Shown here: piece after piece, positions 48,851 through 61,864 of the stretch
How the letters are laid out: every line of letters begins with the position of its first letter
How positions within the stretch are numbered: the first letter of the stretch is position 1
NCBI RefSeq assembly: GCF_032884065.1
Contig: NC_088866.1
Coordinates: 55,560,068-55,624,067 of the forward strand
Source: Artemia franciscana
Taxonomy: Eukaryota > Arthropoda > Branchiopoda > Anostraca > Artemiidae
Length of the DNA stretch: 64,000 bases
Direction of reading: 5' to 3'
Notes under the pieces: generated by a model
Told to the model about the DNA's origin: nothing
Database searches by the model: none
Seen by the model: the letters and a program-made list of their open reading frames with translations, nothing else
Program-made: the position numbers and the translations under genes

Positions 48851-49682
48851 TCAACTCGTATTTCACAAATAAAGTTCAATTTTGAAGTATGGCTGAGATT
48901 CATGTTACTCCACTAGGTAGGACTAAGCTAATTTGTTTAAAGGGTGGTCTAGGCTTGAAATCGTTGATTTGTCTTCCTGCCTTCTCAATTTACTTAAAAA
49001 AATGTCAATTGAATAACTTAGAAAATCAAAATGTAGGCTAATTCATTTGTCTACTTTTCTGTTGTATCATTTAGGATAGGTTCAAATAAAGTAGGCTAAA
49101 ATTTTAATTAGCCTCTTATATTGTAGTGTTTCCTTGGTAGGCTATATAATAGATTAAATTCTAGACAAGCTATTTTTGGCTATCTTGAAAAAGAGATAGG
49201 TTAGGAATATGAAAGTTTCACCAATGAATTCTGGACAAAAAAGTTATCCTTGGAAGGTATTCTGAAGTTACTGTGTGAGCCTTCTTTTGATCAGGCCTTC
49301 CAGAAGGTAGCCTACCCCATAGTCAAATACACTCTAAAATATATGTTGCTGGCATCTATTTAGCCATGATAGAATAGCCAATGTATTTCCACACCAACCT
49401 CAAGCAGCAAGTCAGATTATTCAAAATGGGTGGCCAGCCAATATACTTTGATGAGGCCATAGTAGGCCTAATGAGTAGGGTACCAGAGGGAACTCTACTA
49501 GGCCCAACTGTTTTCCTAACATACATCAGAAACATTAGTAAATACATCATAGTTCATATAATTGACTTACCAATTAAGTGAACATCCCACTTGATGTCTT
49601 TTTTATGCTCTTTATAAGTTTGACAATCACTTTTAAGTACTTTTGAGCTCTTAAAAATGACAAATTGTCAATTATAGTATGA
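48851..49682. other. No gene; diverged MITE end at 49155-49275
   Basis: Unassigned CpG-poor DNA. At 49155-49275 the words AATTCTAGACAAGC, TTTGGCTATCTTGAAA and CCTTGGAAGGTATTCTGAAG match one terminal repeat of the foldback family at 6505. It is a diverged solo end. Confidence 0.6.
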
Positions 49683-49690
49683 GTTATTGG

Positions 49691-50189
49691 GGTAAAATTC
49701 TAGTTAATTGACTTCTTGTTATTTTGGAAAGGGTTAGGTTAAATGTTGACAAAACAACATTTTACCTTAATTTTCAGTTACTAGTTGCTTTTTCTCTGCC
49801 TTTAGTTCTGAAAATAGGACAATTCCTGTTATTTGAATAGAATTTTGAGCCATATCAATGTTTTTTTGTTTTTTTTTAATTTAGGAAATGTATTTGCATA
49901 TCTTTAAAACCTTATAAAATGGGATTGAGCAAAGTTATGAAGCTGAAAACAATTTTGTTGTACTTCATTCAAGCAGAAGATCTATTTTCAAGGTTTCACT
50001 TTTATAACACACATATTTTTAAAGGTCATCACAGGTCAGGGCCCTCTAGAGGGAGAAGGAGTGGAGATAGATACTTCAAAATACCTTCCTGGGACATACT
50101 TTAGCCTGTAGACCCATCCCAGAAAGTTTCATTTTCCTAACCTAAACCCTTTTCAAGATAGCAAGAAGTCAATTAACTAGAATTTTACT
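49691..50189. mobile_element. Foldback/MITE element, copy d (8-bp TSD)
   Basis: Starts GGTAAAATTCTAGTTAATTG and ends AATTAACTAGAATTTTACT. It is flanked by GTTATTGG at 49683-49690 and 50190-50197. The right terminal repeat is full length; the left one is internally shortened (from AGGTTA at 49735 straight to the interior), as in copy a. Non-coding. Confidence 0.92.
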
Positions 50190-50197
50190 GTTATTGG

Positions 50198-50580
50198 TGG
50201 TTTTCAACAAAGTTATGCTACATTTTCTTAGCACTGTTTTCTTGATTGTTAATAATGTTATGTTTTCAGAGAGAATATTTTGTATTTTACAGCTTGGGAT
50301 CTATTTGAAACAAAATATGTATAAATTTACTAAGAGAGGGTCTACTTCAAATTTATTCAGTGATAAATGAATTAGGGTATTGTGATCAAACAAGTGAACT
50401 TACTATGAGGCCAAGCAGCAGTTCTTCAGGTAATGGAAAAATCTAGCATCTAGGATCAAATCAGTAAAACTGAGATTAAAAAAGAACTTTTTTAATGTTT
50501 TTTTTTTTATCTTAAATTGCAGCTTGGAGCAATATAAGGATTTTCTTTGTAGAAACTCCAGAATTGATAACACATGACAC
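50198..50580. other. No gene recognised
   Basis: AT-rich; no motif or repeat seen. Confidence 0.5.
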
Positions 50581-50599
50581 ATAGTTGAATACATACACT

Positions 50600-51016
50600 T
50601 GACTAGTGGTTTGATGTTGCTGATTTGAGTGCTTCCCAGTTATACTTCCATTCTTCTTTTTGACCATTTGTCATCAAGATGGTTCTTAAAGCTGTCTGTG
50701 GTTTGGGCAGCAATGGTATCTGGCAGTAATTTGTTCCAGAGATTGGCAACATGGTTGGTAAGAAAATGGGCGCATTGCCGCTTTGAGGAGAAATGCCTGG
50801 ATAACTTCAAGTTATGTCCCCTTGTACAATAATCCTGAGATGTCAGAGGAAGAAGACCAGGAACTGCCTTTGAATTAATAAGTTTATGAACCATCACCCT
50901 GTCTTCTTCTAGAAACCAGAGTTGGGAGTTTCAGCTTGCATAGCCTTGTAGGGTAAGGGAGCTCATGCAGTCCACTCACCATCTTAGTGGCTCTTCTCTG
51001 GACATCTTCAATTTAC
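50600..51016 (-). mobile_element. LINE 3' fragment (RT C-terminus)
   Basis: The minus strand reads VEDVQRRATKMVSGLHELPY and PTRLCKLKLPTLVSRRRQGD, then after a small break YCTRGHNLKLSRHFSSKRQC, FLTNHVANLWNKLLPDTIAA and SFKNHLDDKW. This is the conserved end of the RT ORF in CR1/Rex-type LINEs. It is neither LINE 1 nor LINE 2. It is a short 5'-truncated relic with at least one stop. Confidence 0.82.
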
Positions 51017-52374
51017 ATGAAATATTATTACAGATAATAATTATCAAACTTACTTGTTGTTGAGAAAATACCTGTAAATTTGACAACTATATTTTTGTCA
51101 GAAGACCCTTGAATTTTGACACTAATTGTTTCTCATCTGTTTTATATGTTCAGTAAAATTTCAACAGAAGTCACTAAATTTTTGACTGGGCCTGTCTGTA
51201 AAAATTTCAACATGGTTACTACAAGATATTCTTAAAAGAAATGAAGAAAAGCAGCACAACTGTTTACTTAGTAAGAATGTATCATCTTATTGTTGATTAT
51301 ACCAAGGAAGTGTGATTGTCAATCTTCTCGTAGTTGATTACTGAAAAGCCTTTGACCTTATTTGTCATTTCATAGCTATGACAAATTTACATGTAATGGG
51401 TACATACAAGCATATTCTCCTTTTAGTGATTGGTTTTTTGCAAGACTGTTTGGTTTTTTCATTGGTTTTTCCAGTGTATCAATAGCCTTTTCTAACATTA
51501 CTAACACCATTAAGAATCAGCTACAACAGTAACAAAGTTTTACTTCATTCTTATCAAAGGTGATTTTTACACCAGGATTACTAACATCATTTAGAATCAG
51601 ACAAGAACTAGATACAACAGTAACAAAGTTTTTACATCATCTTTATTAAAGTTGATTTTTAAATTTGCTTTGTTTATAATTACATCCCATCCCCATCTGG
51701 ATGTAGTATCCAAAAGTTTGGTTATTTGGCAACAGTGTTATATGTTTCCATTTTTGCAAGTTGCCAGTGGGAAATGAGAGCAATGATCTCCCAGTAAACA
51801 AGAAAGTATTTATAAAATCCATAAAATAGTAACATGAAGAGTATGTGCATGAATCATGGTAAAAAGCCAAGCTCTTGTCTGAACTCTGCCCACTTCCCCA
51901 AAATTTTCTGGCAGTCCTTATGAATTCTGTTGTTGTCTGCTGGGTCATTGTGCTGCCCCACTCAGTTAGGATCAAACTGGGGTAACAAGACATTCATGAT
52001 GTTTTTTGCTTGTATGTAAACAAAACAAAAGATAAATAGAGGGATGGTGCCACTGATTTGGCAAAATATAAATATTTTTGTACATGTCCCAACCTTATGG
52101 AATGGAGTTATTAGAGTAATTAATTAGGGGGGTGGAGTTGGCTTCAAAAGGTATTTTTTTTATAGAACATTTATTTTTGGTTTAAAGTTTTCAGATGTTC
52201 ATCAGAAAAGGGTACTTTTCACTAATATTAGTATTAATTACCCATTGCCTCTTTCCCTTCTATGATATAGACTAAGGAAATTTAATATATTTCCTTGGTC
52301 TGCTTGATATTATTATTATTTATTATTATTATTATTCGATATTATTATTATTTGGTTTTTAAATGTTTTTTCAG
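51017..52374. other. Probable IntS11 intron, no exon recognised
   Basis: Precedes the first recognised IntS11 exon. It includes a local direct repeat (ACAACAGTAACAAAGTTTT at about 51522 and again near 51614) and an ATT-rich tract at 52310-52352. A 115-codon minus frame (51993-51646) has no recognisable domain. The start exon of IntS11 (expected to encode a peptide like MPEIKVTPLG) was not found. Confidence 0.5.
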
Positions 52375-52472
52375 GTGCTGGGCAAGATGTTGGGAGAAGT
52401 TGTATAATTGCATCCATTGGAAGCAAAAATATCATGCTTGACTGTGGCATGCATATGGGGTATAATGATGAG
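52375..52472 (+). CDS. IntS11: Integrator subunit 11, exon (metallo-beta-lactamase start)
   Basis: Bounded by TTTTTTCAG and GTAAGG. It encodes [20 protein letters not shown] then [12 protein letters not shown], entered in phase 1. This is the first beta-lactamase-fold motif of IntS11, the CPSF73-like zinc endonuclease that cleaves nascent snRNAs and attenuates transcription within the nuclear Integrator complex. AGQDVGRSC and LDCGMHMG are close to the human sequence as I remember it. It joins in phase 0 to the exon at 55282. Confidence 0.93.
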
Positions 52473-55281
52473 GTAAGGTTTTCCTGGTTTTATATTAGAA
52501 ATGTCAATGATACAGGTCACAGGCATTGGGGGGCCACTTAAGTTTTTTGCTTTTGCCTTAATAGAAATAGTATTTTGACCTTTATTATATTATGATACAT
52601 AAAATTACCAAAAAAGAGCAGAGGTCTAATTTTGGGAACCAGTACTGCAAATGAGCATCACAAGACTATTTATCCAATTGGCCAAATTATTTTTGCTTAG
52701 CATCTCACAAGATGTAAGTGATGCTTAAGGCTAAAAGGATTGCTAATTGAGACATTCTTGGTTTGCTGTCAGATCAGTTACACTTGCTAAATAAAATAAG
52801 GAAAAGAAGAGATAAATGGCATTGTGTGTAAACACATAATTCAGTCAATTTAAAAAATGGAAAAAAGCATATGAAATTAAAGGCAAAGTGCAAAATGAAA
52901 CACTAATTGTGAAAAGTACCATGCCTTGAGGGATGGATAAACAAGCTATGTTTGAATTGAAACACATTGATTATTGTTGTTTGCCTAGTTGTCCATAGCG
53001 TTTCAGCTTGTACATTCCTTCATAAGTATTTGTTGTTGTCTTTTGCTGATTACATTTAGAGAAGTTAAACTTAAGACCCATTCTCAATGAGATTTTGCTA
53101 ATACTAAGGTTTAGTTAGTACTTATTTGAGCCAATAAGAATTTTTTAACCAATCTGAAATTTATGCGAATATATGATTGGCTCAAATTAATATCAGTGAA
53201 ATCTTATTGTGAATGGGCCTTTAGCTAGTAAATGGTGCTCAAATTAACTCACAGTACAGACACCCAACATAAAAGGTAATTACAAGGATTAAATGCAATG
53301 GAGGTTGAAAATCACTGTCAAAACACAAATGGACAAAGTAGCTAGGCATTATTATTGGTTCTCCTGTGCAAAAGTTAAAAAAACAAACATAGTCTTGTAT
53401 CATATATTTGTGAAGAATTGTTACCAGTCTAGGAAAATAAGAAATTTTTTTCATATTCTATTGTTTGCATATAGACTTTCAACATACTGTCTGGATGAAC
53501 ATTTTTTTTCTTTGTATGCATAGTGTCATCATTTGCTTTTAGGGACTGTATGCAGTAAGTTTTTTATGTTATTTTTGGATAATTGACTGGGTGAGAATTT
53601 GAATCTTTTGATATATCCAGTTTTCATGCCCACTTGATAGAAATCATTTTCAAGCTTGTCATAGAACCATTCATATTTTCTAGTTGCATATAGTTTCTTT
53701 GATACACTGTTTATAGTAAAATCTTTCGTGAAACAGATTACTATAATTTCTTCTAATTACTTCTAATTTTTGAAAGTCGAGTTGGCTTTCAGTAAGTTTT
53801 ATCATCAAGAAGATTCAGCACATAGTCATTGCAAAATGCAGAAAATTTTGCTTATGAATCTAATAATTTCCAACCCCCCAATAATAGTACAAGTTGGATA
53901 TTTTTCGAATTATCTATAATCTAAAGCCCATCTTATGTTGGTGTAGTGGCTTCTCCTAACTGATGCACCGAAAGTTAGAGCTTTGGGTAGCAATGTAGAT
54001 AAAAAGGATGGTGCTAAAACAGCTTAACTAGAACAGTGTCCTTTTCTGTTTTAGTATTGAAGTAGTTCCTGGCTACTGTCTGGAATGACTAATGGTTAGG
54101 AAAGAAGAAAGGTGTTGTCTCTTCAAGCCTTCTTTTATCTACTAATAAGGAGAGTAGTAAAGGAATGGTCTCTAATTGTCTAAGAGGTCGTGTGAATTAA
54201 GACAAGACTTTTTTTTAAGACAAATCTTCTTTCATAACATTGATGTAGTTAAACAATAAGCTTTTATTTTTAAAAGATGTCAGATAGAGAAGAAATATAT
54301 CTAAAATTATAATATTAATGTATTTGAGGTTGCAAAACTTTTTATTTAGGTCTGATTACTTTTCGTAATTATAAAGAAAAAGATAATAAATCGTTCTTTT
54401 TCTCTAACATAAGAATAACTGCATTTGTAGTTTTGTTTTGTTTACAACACAGCATTAATATGGACCAGCCTCATTATTTGCATTTTAGTTTAATTTTGGC
54501 TTATAGTGTGCAAATTCTGCCGAAAATAATCCTTCTTTTTCTGAAAAGAACATGTTCTGGCATCTTTCTTTATATATTGGAACCTTAGACTTTGTCAATC
54601 GCATGTTTTTAAAAGTGGAGGGGTTTCTGGAAGGCGTCCTTTTGTAAAAGTCAGTTTTGTTAAAAACTTCACTGCAATTAACATTGAACAAGCATTCCAA
54701 TTTTCAAACAAAATTGTCTTTATATATTTCCTTTTACAATCAATAATCTTTATCAATATTTCCATCTGCCTTACAAGTTTGAAATGACAGGTTTCAGCCA
54801 AAACTAAATAATAAGAATTGTTTAGTTATTACCACCACTGGTAATAACTGGTTATTGCCACTATTGATTGTTAGATCATTGGTGGCTTTTGACCCGCTAA
54901 CGCATTGCAATGCTTTTCTATATGATTTGGTATCTCTTCAGGTAATAAATCTATGCAAGACATCTTGTTAGTGATAATGTTATATGTTGACGATGTATGT
55001 TTTTTCTCGGAACCCACTGGCCTCAAGTCTCATTTCCTTTTTTTTTTTTTTTCACAAGCATGTATCTTCCATAAAATGTTAGGGCCAAATAATTGTTTTT
55101 TTGTGATGACAAGTTATTACAGCTCGATTTTGTTTTTCTATGAATACACAAAAGTATATTAGCATTAATTTTGTAAATAATATTTGAGTATGTCATGAGT
55201 AGTATTTCATTTCCAAAATTAAATATTTTTAGGTGAGGAAGAACATAACAAATATCTTTAATGAATTTTACCATTTTACAG
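52473..55281 (+). other. IntS11 intron
   Basis: A 2.8-kb GT-AG intron, AT-rich and CpG-poor. No further exon or recognisable element. Frames at 53239-53523 and 54485-54801 are not supported as genes. Confidence 0.75.
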
Positions 55282-55464
55282 AGACGATTCCCAGATTTTT
55301 CATATATTGTTGATGGGAATCTGACTGATCACATTGATTGTGTCATTATCAGTCATTTTCATTTGGATCATTGTGGTGCTCTCCCCTTTATGACAGAAAT
55401 GGTGGGGTATAACGGACCAATTTATATGACCCATCCTACCAAAGCTATTGCTCCAATTCTATTG
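55282..55464 (+). CDS. IntS11: Integrator subunit 11, exon with HxHxDH zinc motif
   Basis: Acceptor TTTTACAG, donor GTATGT, 61 codons in phase 0. It encodes [40 protein letters not shown] and [26 protein letters not shown] (55354-55371) is metallo-beta-lactamase motif 2, which supplies most ligands of the two catalytic zinc ions. All ligands are present, so this exon belongs to a catalytically competent gene. Confidence 0.95.
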
Positions 55465-57940
55465 GTATGTATCTAATTTTTGCTTACTTTAATTTTTTTA
55501 TACTGCTTGACTTACCTATAATTTGGACTGGGGCTGGGGTTGTAACACATTAATTATTATTCTGTTGGGGGGGGGGGGGTCAGTCATTTGTGTTATTGTC
55601 AGTGCTACTGCAAATTCTATGTATAAAAGATAGCCTCGAACACACAAGTTTGCTTTATAAAGTTTGGTACCATAGTCAATTGGCAATTTTCGTTTTGTTT
55701 TTTGTCTAAAAGGAGAATAGATTATTGGGTTTATTAAAATACAAAGTTAGTTTTGGCTTTGGTTTTTTAAGACGATGAAGTCCCTCTGCAACCCCCTCCC
55801 AAGGTTAATAATTGTAAGTCATAGAGAAATTGAGTAAATTTCAGGTAGCTTAAATGCTATAATAATCTCTTCAGAGAAAAAAAGAAATTGCCTGAATATA
55901 AAAATATCCGTTTCTAATTAACACTTTGTTCTTATTTCCAGTGACGTGTGTTTCTTCTTCGTTTATTTATTTATAATTTGTGTGTGTATGGTGAAAACTG
56001 TTGTTGAAGCAAGGAAAAAATATGCAATGATGTCACAGTCATGTAAAATCGATATAGCTAGGCAATTATCAGATATGGTACGTCTAACTGGAAACCCGTT
56101 GCTTAATGAAAGTTTTTATTATTTTTTTTGGAAGCATATAGTCTCCAAAAATTTATGATCACTCTAAAACTTGCGATTTCATGAAAGTCTACTGCTTCAA
56201 CTTCCATAAGAACAACAAGTTACCCATGTTGTTGAATTCCATAATTCAGATTTTAACAGTTACTATGTTGTTATTAAGATATTACATAAACTTTTTTTAG
56301 AGGATGTTCTAAACTTGCATAGGAATTGATTTTTTTTTGCAAATTTCTGACGTTTTTATTTATCTCACGAAATTCGAGGGGGGGGGTATTCCCCGGATTA
56401 GTCCGAAGGACACTTCCTGAGAAGTGCCCGATATGACCTTTTTGTCTTTTAAAACCCCCTCATCACCAGACAAAAAGCTCTAATCCGACAGCTCTTCCAT
56501 CCAAGAATCTGGCTTGTGCGCATTGATTGAAGAATGATAACCTTTGCCAAAGAGCTGGGTGTTAATGTTTCAGTGCTTACCTACCAAGTGGTTCCAAACT
56601 GTGAGTGCTGTGGCCAATCATAAGTAATTTTAGGTCTTGCAATCCCCCTCTCCTCAAACGGCTGGAATTGGGCACCCCTAAATCCTTTTTTGCTATGGAT
56701 AGCCAAACTAAGTGATAGTTAATTTTTAGTTTCTTCTTGTTCTATTTAAGTTAGAAAGAAGCTCACATTTTTACCTTCAAGATTAAATAGACAGTGCTGG
56801 AGCACTGTCTATTTTGGAGCACTTGTCGGATTTTGTTTCTTTCATTCGAGTCTCAAAATTATAGCTGATAGAAAAAAAGGTTGTAGAAAAAAAAAAAAAA
56901 GGTAAAAACGTTACTTAAATGGTTTAACGAGCAAAAAACTGGTAATTGCAAAATATTTTTATATATTTTGCCAAGGGATTACAACAATTCCAAAGAAAAC
57001 CAAAAGTTTGAAGCTTAGTAGAAATTGTTCTTAGAAATCGGACTTGCTGTACTAATCAAATATCTTTGAATAGACTCCATTTGAAGTGACATTAAATTGC
57101 GTAAAAAGCAAAAAACTGGTAATTGCAAAAATATTTGTATATATTTTAACAATGGATGACAACAATTCAAAAACCTTAAAAACGAAAACCAAAAATTTGA
57201 AGCTTAGTAGATATCACTGTTAGAAATTGGACTTGCTTTGATAATATAATATCTTTGAAAAGATCTAGTATGAAAAGGCAATAGATTGTCCCCGGTTAGA
57301 AGACAAGCGACAATGAAAACTATAAATAGAAGTCTGCCGCGCGCCGAATGCCGGAGCCCGGCGAAGAAACCGCCTTAAAAGAAGTCCCTGTTTCCTTTTT
57401 TCCATCAAATTGCCTTTTGTCAAAATACAAATTTCTAAATGAAGCTCTCTCTCGTTTTCTGTCTACGAAATTTTATATTTTTTACAAGCTAAGACATTGA
57501 ACAGTAGATAAATGTTGAACAGTAAGATAATGATACGCACTTTATTCAAGGGCTTTGATTAGGATGAACATCTTTCAACAACTCGTGAACAACAACTTTC
57601 AATAACTCAAGGCTTAGGTCTGTTTTTACTGATAAGTGATAGCAAGGTGCAGAAAAACAGGTTTTTTGACCATCCATCGGAGGTAAAACAAAATATAGGT
57701 TGGAATAATTTTGAAGAAAATTGAAATTTTGTGGATCTTTAAACAGATTAGAGTGAAGAAGGAATTTGTGAAGCTGTATTGACCTCCCGACCCTTGGAAT
57801 TTTTAGTAGTAGAGGTAGTAGTTATCATTTTCGTCATTTGGTTGGGTCACATCTAGTTATGTCTACGCTATCTTCGTCACCTATGCTATGTACGCCATCT
57901 AGTCATATCTACGCTATGGAAATTAATCTTGTTTTTACAG
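55465..57940 (+). other. IntS11 intron
   Basis: 2.5 kb. It holds a G run at 55567-55579, a 70-codon frame (55946-56158) with no recognisable motif, and a 177-bp tandem duplication at 56931-57270. Confidence 0.7.
56931..57270. repeat. 177-bp tandem duplication, two units
   Basis: GCAAAAAACTGGTAATTGCA starts at 56931 and again at 57108. The two units run through CAACAATTC, GTTTGAAGCTTAGTAG and GGACTTGCT with about 85-90 per cent similarity by eye. Confidence 0.85.
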
Positions 57941-58057
57941 GAAGACATGCGGAAAGTGGCTGTCGAACGAAAAGGCGAAACTAACTTCTTCACTTCTGCA
58001 ATGATAAAAGACTGTATGAAAAAAGTAATAGCTGTGAATTTACATCAGGTTGTCCAG
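57941..58057 (+). CDS. IntS11: Integrator subunit 11, exon
   Basis: Acceptor GTTTTTACAG, donor GTTAGT, 39 codons. It encodes [39 protein letters not shown]. This matches the stretch after the HxHxDH region in IntS11 (human, from memory: YRKIAVDKKGEANFFTS). It is entered and left in phase 0. The next expected segment, with the GHVLGAAMF motif, does not appear before the end of the window, so the following intron exceeds 5.9 kb. Confidence 0.94.
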
Positions 58058-58717
58058 GTTAGTTCATTTTTCTGACTAGATAATGCAATACTTCCTATAG
58101 ATAATGGTAGACTACAAAGTGGTTACTTCAAATATTGCAGGTATGTCCTGGAGGCCTGTGAACATTAATGATAATCGTTTTTGATATTGTTGTGGGTAGT
58201 ACACAATGTTGATTTTTTTTCAGATAAAAACAGTTTAAAAATCAAACATCTCAGCATCGCAGTGGGTTAGGTTACCATATTTCTTTTAAGATGATTTAAA
58301 CGTGTATAATACCTCTTTCTAATACTATTAGCAACTCACTGTAGCACAACGCCAGCCAACATGACTATGCAAGTCCCTCCTCCCCTCTGCCCTACTCAGA
58401 GCTTTGCTCTTTATTTTTTCCCTTGTTTTTCTCCAGTGTTTCTTGTGATCTCCTGATGCTGCGAAACGCCCTCCCTGAGCATAATTTAGGCTCTGGATTC
58501 AGTCCTGAAAGTTGCATTCTCTTAACTCAACTACAATCCAGAATAGCGAAAAACTTATCATCTAGAGTTTTCCCTTAGAATCAATGAGGATTTACAACTT
58601 ATGGCTTTACAATCCTTTAAAACCACAGGGAATTCATGATCTGCTTAGTAATACAAGGCCCGTAGATCAACTTCTGCTGCTGCAAGGTTGGCCGACAGAC
58701 ATGTAATAAATTCCTGT
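58058..58717. other. IntS11 intron with two element relics
   Basis: 58324-58440 resembles the 3' end of the RTE-like LINE on the minus strand (GCAACTCACTGTAGCACAAC, then CCAACATGACTATGCA). 58470-58576 resembles one terminal repeat of the foldback family (GAGCATAATTTAGGCTCTGG, CAGTCCTGAAAGTTGCATTC, TCTAGAGTTTTCC). Both are strongly diverged. Confidence 0.6.
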
Positions 58718-59560
58718 AAAAAAGACCCTGCAACTCCACTTTTTATAAGAATTGGAGAAGATACTGCTATACTAACCTCTTTTGTAAGAAAATTCAGTTA
58801 TGCAAGCAGCCCATTTAAAAAAGAGCTACGAAGGGGCTTGATAGGCTTTCTGGGTTCCAGTAACCTATCATCATTAATGATAATTAATGTTTTGCTATTG
58901 GTGTCGATAGTGCAAAATATTGATTTTTTCGTATTATAATGAGTGGAGAATTCCAGTAGCCCATCTACTCAAGTACACTCAAGTAGAGTTACTAAGAGGT
59001 TTGATATGTTTACTCGGCTCAAGAGACCTATCACCATAAATGATAATTAGCTTTTTGTATAATTTTTGTTTCACAAATGCTGAATTGCACATTTAGTTTT
59101 TTATGCTTTTGCCTTGTTTAAATTTATGCCAAATTCTGTAATTAGCTATTTAAAAGCAAGTTCCGAGAGATTCCCTGGGCTTAAGGATCCTATCATCAAT
59201 ACTGATATTTAGTTTTTTTACCTATAGGTGTCGATAGTGCAAGATATTGATTTTCTCTTACTAGAATGAGTGGAGAAGTGCCTGCTGTACTAACCTCTTT
59301 TGCAAGGGCATTAAATTATTTAAATAGCTTATTTAAAAACTGAGAGGCTTTTTAGTTTTCTGAAACCTATCGTCATCAATGATAATATCTTTTGTGTTAT
59401 GCTTGCTTAAAAAATGTTGGATGACCCAAAATTTTATTATTTTAAGTTGGTAAGGGACTGCTATATTTGTATTGTTTGTATTGGCGCAAAATTGTGCAAG
59501 TAGCTATTTAAAAAACAAGTTCCAAGAGGCTGCCTTTGCTATAGGATAGGGCCGAATTTA
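58718..59560. repeat. Degenerate tandem repeat, units of about 170-250 bp
   Basis: Recurring words in the same order: CTAACCTCTTTTG, TTTAAAAA, CTATCATCA, TGATAATTA, GTGTCGATAGTGCAA and ATGAGTGGAGAA. I can follow three to four heavily diverged units. A weaker echo is at about 59990-60100. Confidence 0.65.
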
Positions 59561-61119
59561 GGAGGGGGGCTAGAGGGGTAAACGCTCGGGGTGACACGCC
59601 TGGGGGTGACAAAACAAGCTTTAACTGTAATATTTTTGGTCAAAATGGTGCAGGAGAGGGGGAAAAAGTCTACTCAATTAAAAGGAATCGTTAATTCAAA
59701 ACGGCTTATGTAGTCTTTGATAACAAAAAAAAAAATAAAATAAAATGGTGCAATCCTAAAATGTCTTATTTAAGACTCTGGTAAAACTTGGCACGAATGA
59801 ATTTTCAAATCGCTTACTTTTCAAAGGTCACCAGTTTCCATTGGCATCAATTTTTTTTCTTCTTTGTGGGGCTAACTACTGGGCTGAAAGCATGGATAGA
59901 ACATGTCAGCGCTTGGGGCTAGCAAGGAGAAATTGTCAAAAACACGTTATCAACAGAAAGCGTTGATTTCAAAAAAGTTTCAATCTTTAAAGAAGTTACT
60001 GTTTCATTAGCCTCTTTTATACGAGTACCAATTAGGTAGGTAGCCCACTAAAAAACTGAGGCATGAGAGGTTTGTTTTAATCTTTGGAACCGCTGATCTA
60101 AGATAGCAGATGAAGACGCATTATAGAACCGTACATAATTATACAGATGATTATATGTATATAATAGAATTATATACAGAATTGACGCATTATAGAACCG
60201 TTTTTTTTAGTTAGTTTATTTCAGCTTATTATGAAACAAGACAGAGTGAAGTGACAGAATAGATGGAAAATGTATAATTTGGAATATATATATATTTGCA
60301 CATTGGGAGGGGGGGGGGGGTAAAGTGTTTGGACAGTGTGAAGTTAGAAAACAATTCTTGCTACATTATATGCAGAATAATTGTACCTAACACATTGTGC
60401 ATGTAGACCCGCTATACTTTACTTCCTCCCCCCTAATGTGCAAATATAGAGTCCAAATTTGTTTCTAGAGTATTATACTTTTATCTTAATTTGGTATATT
60501 TCATTAGCATTGAGCGTCAGAGAAGCATATTAGAAGAATATTAGGTAGGGGGTATATCATTCAAAAACCGTCTCTTACATATTAAGGTCATGTTTCGCAT
60601 ATAGGTCACTTAATTAATTTACCTGAATCGATGTAGAAAATAGCTGTCAGAGCGATTTTGTGTGACGACTATACAGGTTAGAAATCGATATTGTCTACCT
60701 TGCAATTATCATTTCTTCACGGGCGTTGAGATCTGCGAACTTGGTCAATTTCTTCTCAACAGTAATAACTATTGAAATGTATCATCACTGTTTTTGATGA
60801 AAAAATCTAAAACGAAAGACAAATGTAAAATTGCTTACGGTACCCTAGGCATAAAATACTTGTCAAATTTACTTTTGTCTTGTTATACTTCATTGTTTAA
60901 CATGTGTTGACTTAGTGATTGTTTATTTGTAAGTATGAGCATTATACAGGTGTAGTTTATTCTGACTATAATCCCTTGTATGAATAAAATGATACTGATT
61001 CTTATAAATATAACAAATATTTTTTTAAGCTATCCTTTTGAGTCAAGTTAGATTGATTTGAACAAAATTTGTTTTCCAAGTCAAGACAAATTAGATGTTT
61101 GGTTGCTGTACAATATCCT
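59561..61119. other. No gene recognised
   Basis: Within the presumed IntS11 intron. Contains a short TA tract (60286-60295) and a G run (60306-60320). No exon or mobile element recognised. Confidence 0.5.
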
Positions 61120-61660
61120 GTGCTTTATTTAGTGGAGAGTCTGAAAGCTCTATTTTCTGAGCAAATGCAGTTTCTGAGTTTATTAGTGCTTTTGTTATTG
61201 ATTGATCCATTTCTCAAGGCTCTATTTTCTGAGTAAGGGCGATTTTCTGAGTTCATTAGTCTTTTCATTGCTGTGTAGATCCATTTCTGAAGGCTCCATT
61301 TTCTGAGTAAGTTTGATTTCTCAGTTCATTAGTGCTTTAATTAGTGTGTAGATCCATTTCTGAAGACTCTGTTTTCTGAGTCCATCAGTGCTTTTATTAG
61401 TGTGTAGATCCATTTCTGACGGCTCTATTTTCTGAGTTTATTAGTGCTTTTATTAGTGTGTAGATCCATTTCTGAAGGCTCTTTTTTCTGAGTAAGTGCG
61501 ATTTCTGAGTTTATTAGTGCTTTTATTAATGTGTAGATCCATTTCTGAAGGCTCTTTTATGAGTAAGTGCGTGCGATTCCTGAGTTTATTAGTGCTTTTG
61601 TTTGTGCGTAGATCAATTTGTGAAGGCTCTATTATCTGAGCAGTTGCAATTTCTGAATTA
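61120..61660. repeat. Minisatellite, units of about 60-80 bp
   Basis: GATCCATTTCTGAAGGCTC, then TTTTCTGAGTAAGTGCGA, then TTCTGAGTTTATTAGTGCTT, recurring about seven times with variable deletions. Confidence 0.9.
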
Positions 61661-61864
61661 GGAAAAAGCTCCTCTTCTCCACTTCTCTCTAATTTAGAGT
61701 GGGAGTCAGCATCATATCTCTAAAACGTGCAGTAATCGGGGTTGTTTGAAGATTCTAACAGTGGGAGTTGAATGTGACAAAATGCAAAAGTCGTGAAAGC
61801 TAATACCTCAGGAGTGAAAGGTAATATCTGTGAGTGTTTCTGAAGGAAACTTCAGAACATTCTA

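Noticed and set aside
51646-51993. 115-codon minus frame
   Set aside because: No domain or repeat family recognised; likely chance in intron sequence.
55946-56158. 70-codon plus frame inside the IntS11 intron as an extra exon
   Set aside because: It does not fit the IntS11 protein between the flanking exons, which join in phase without it.
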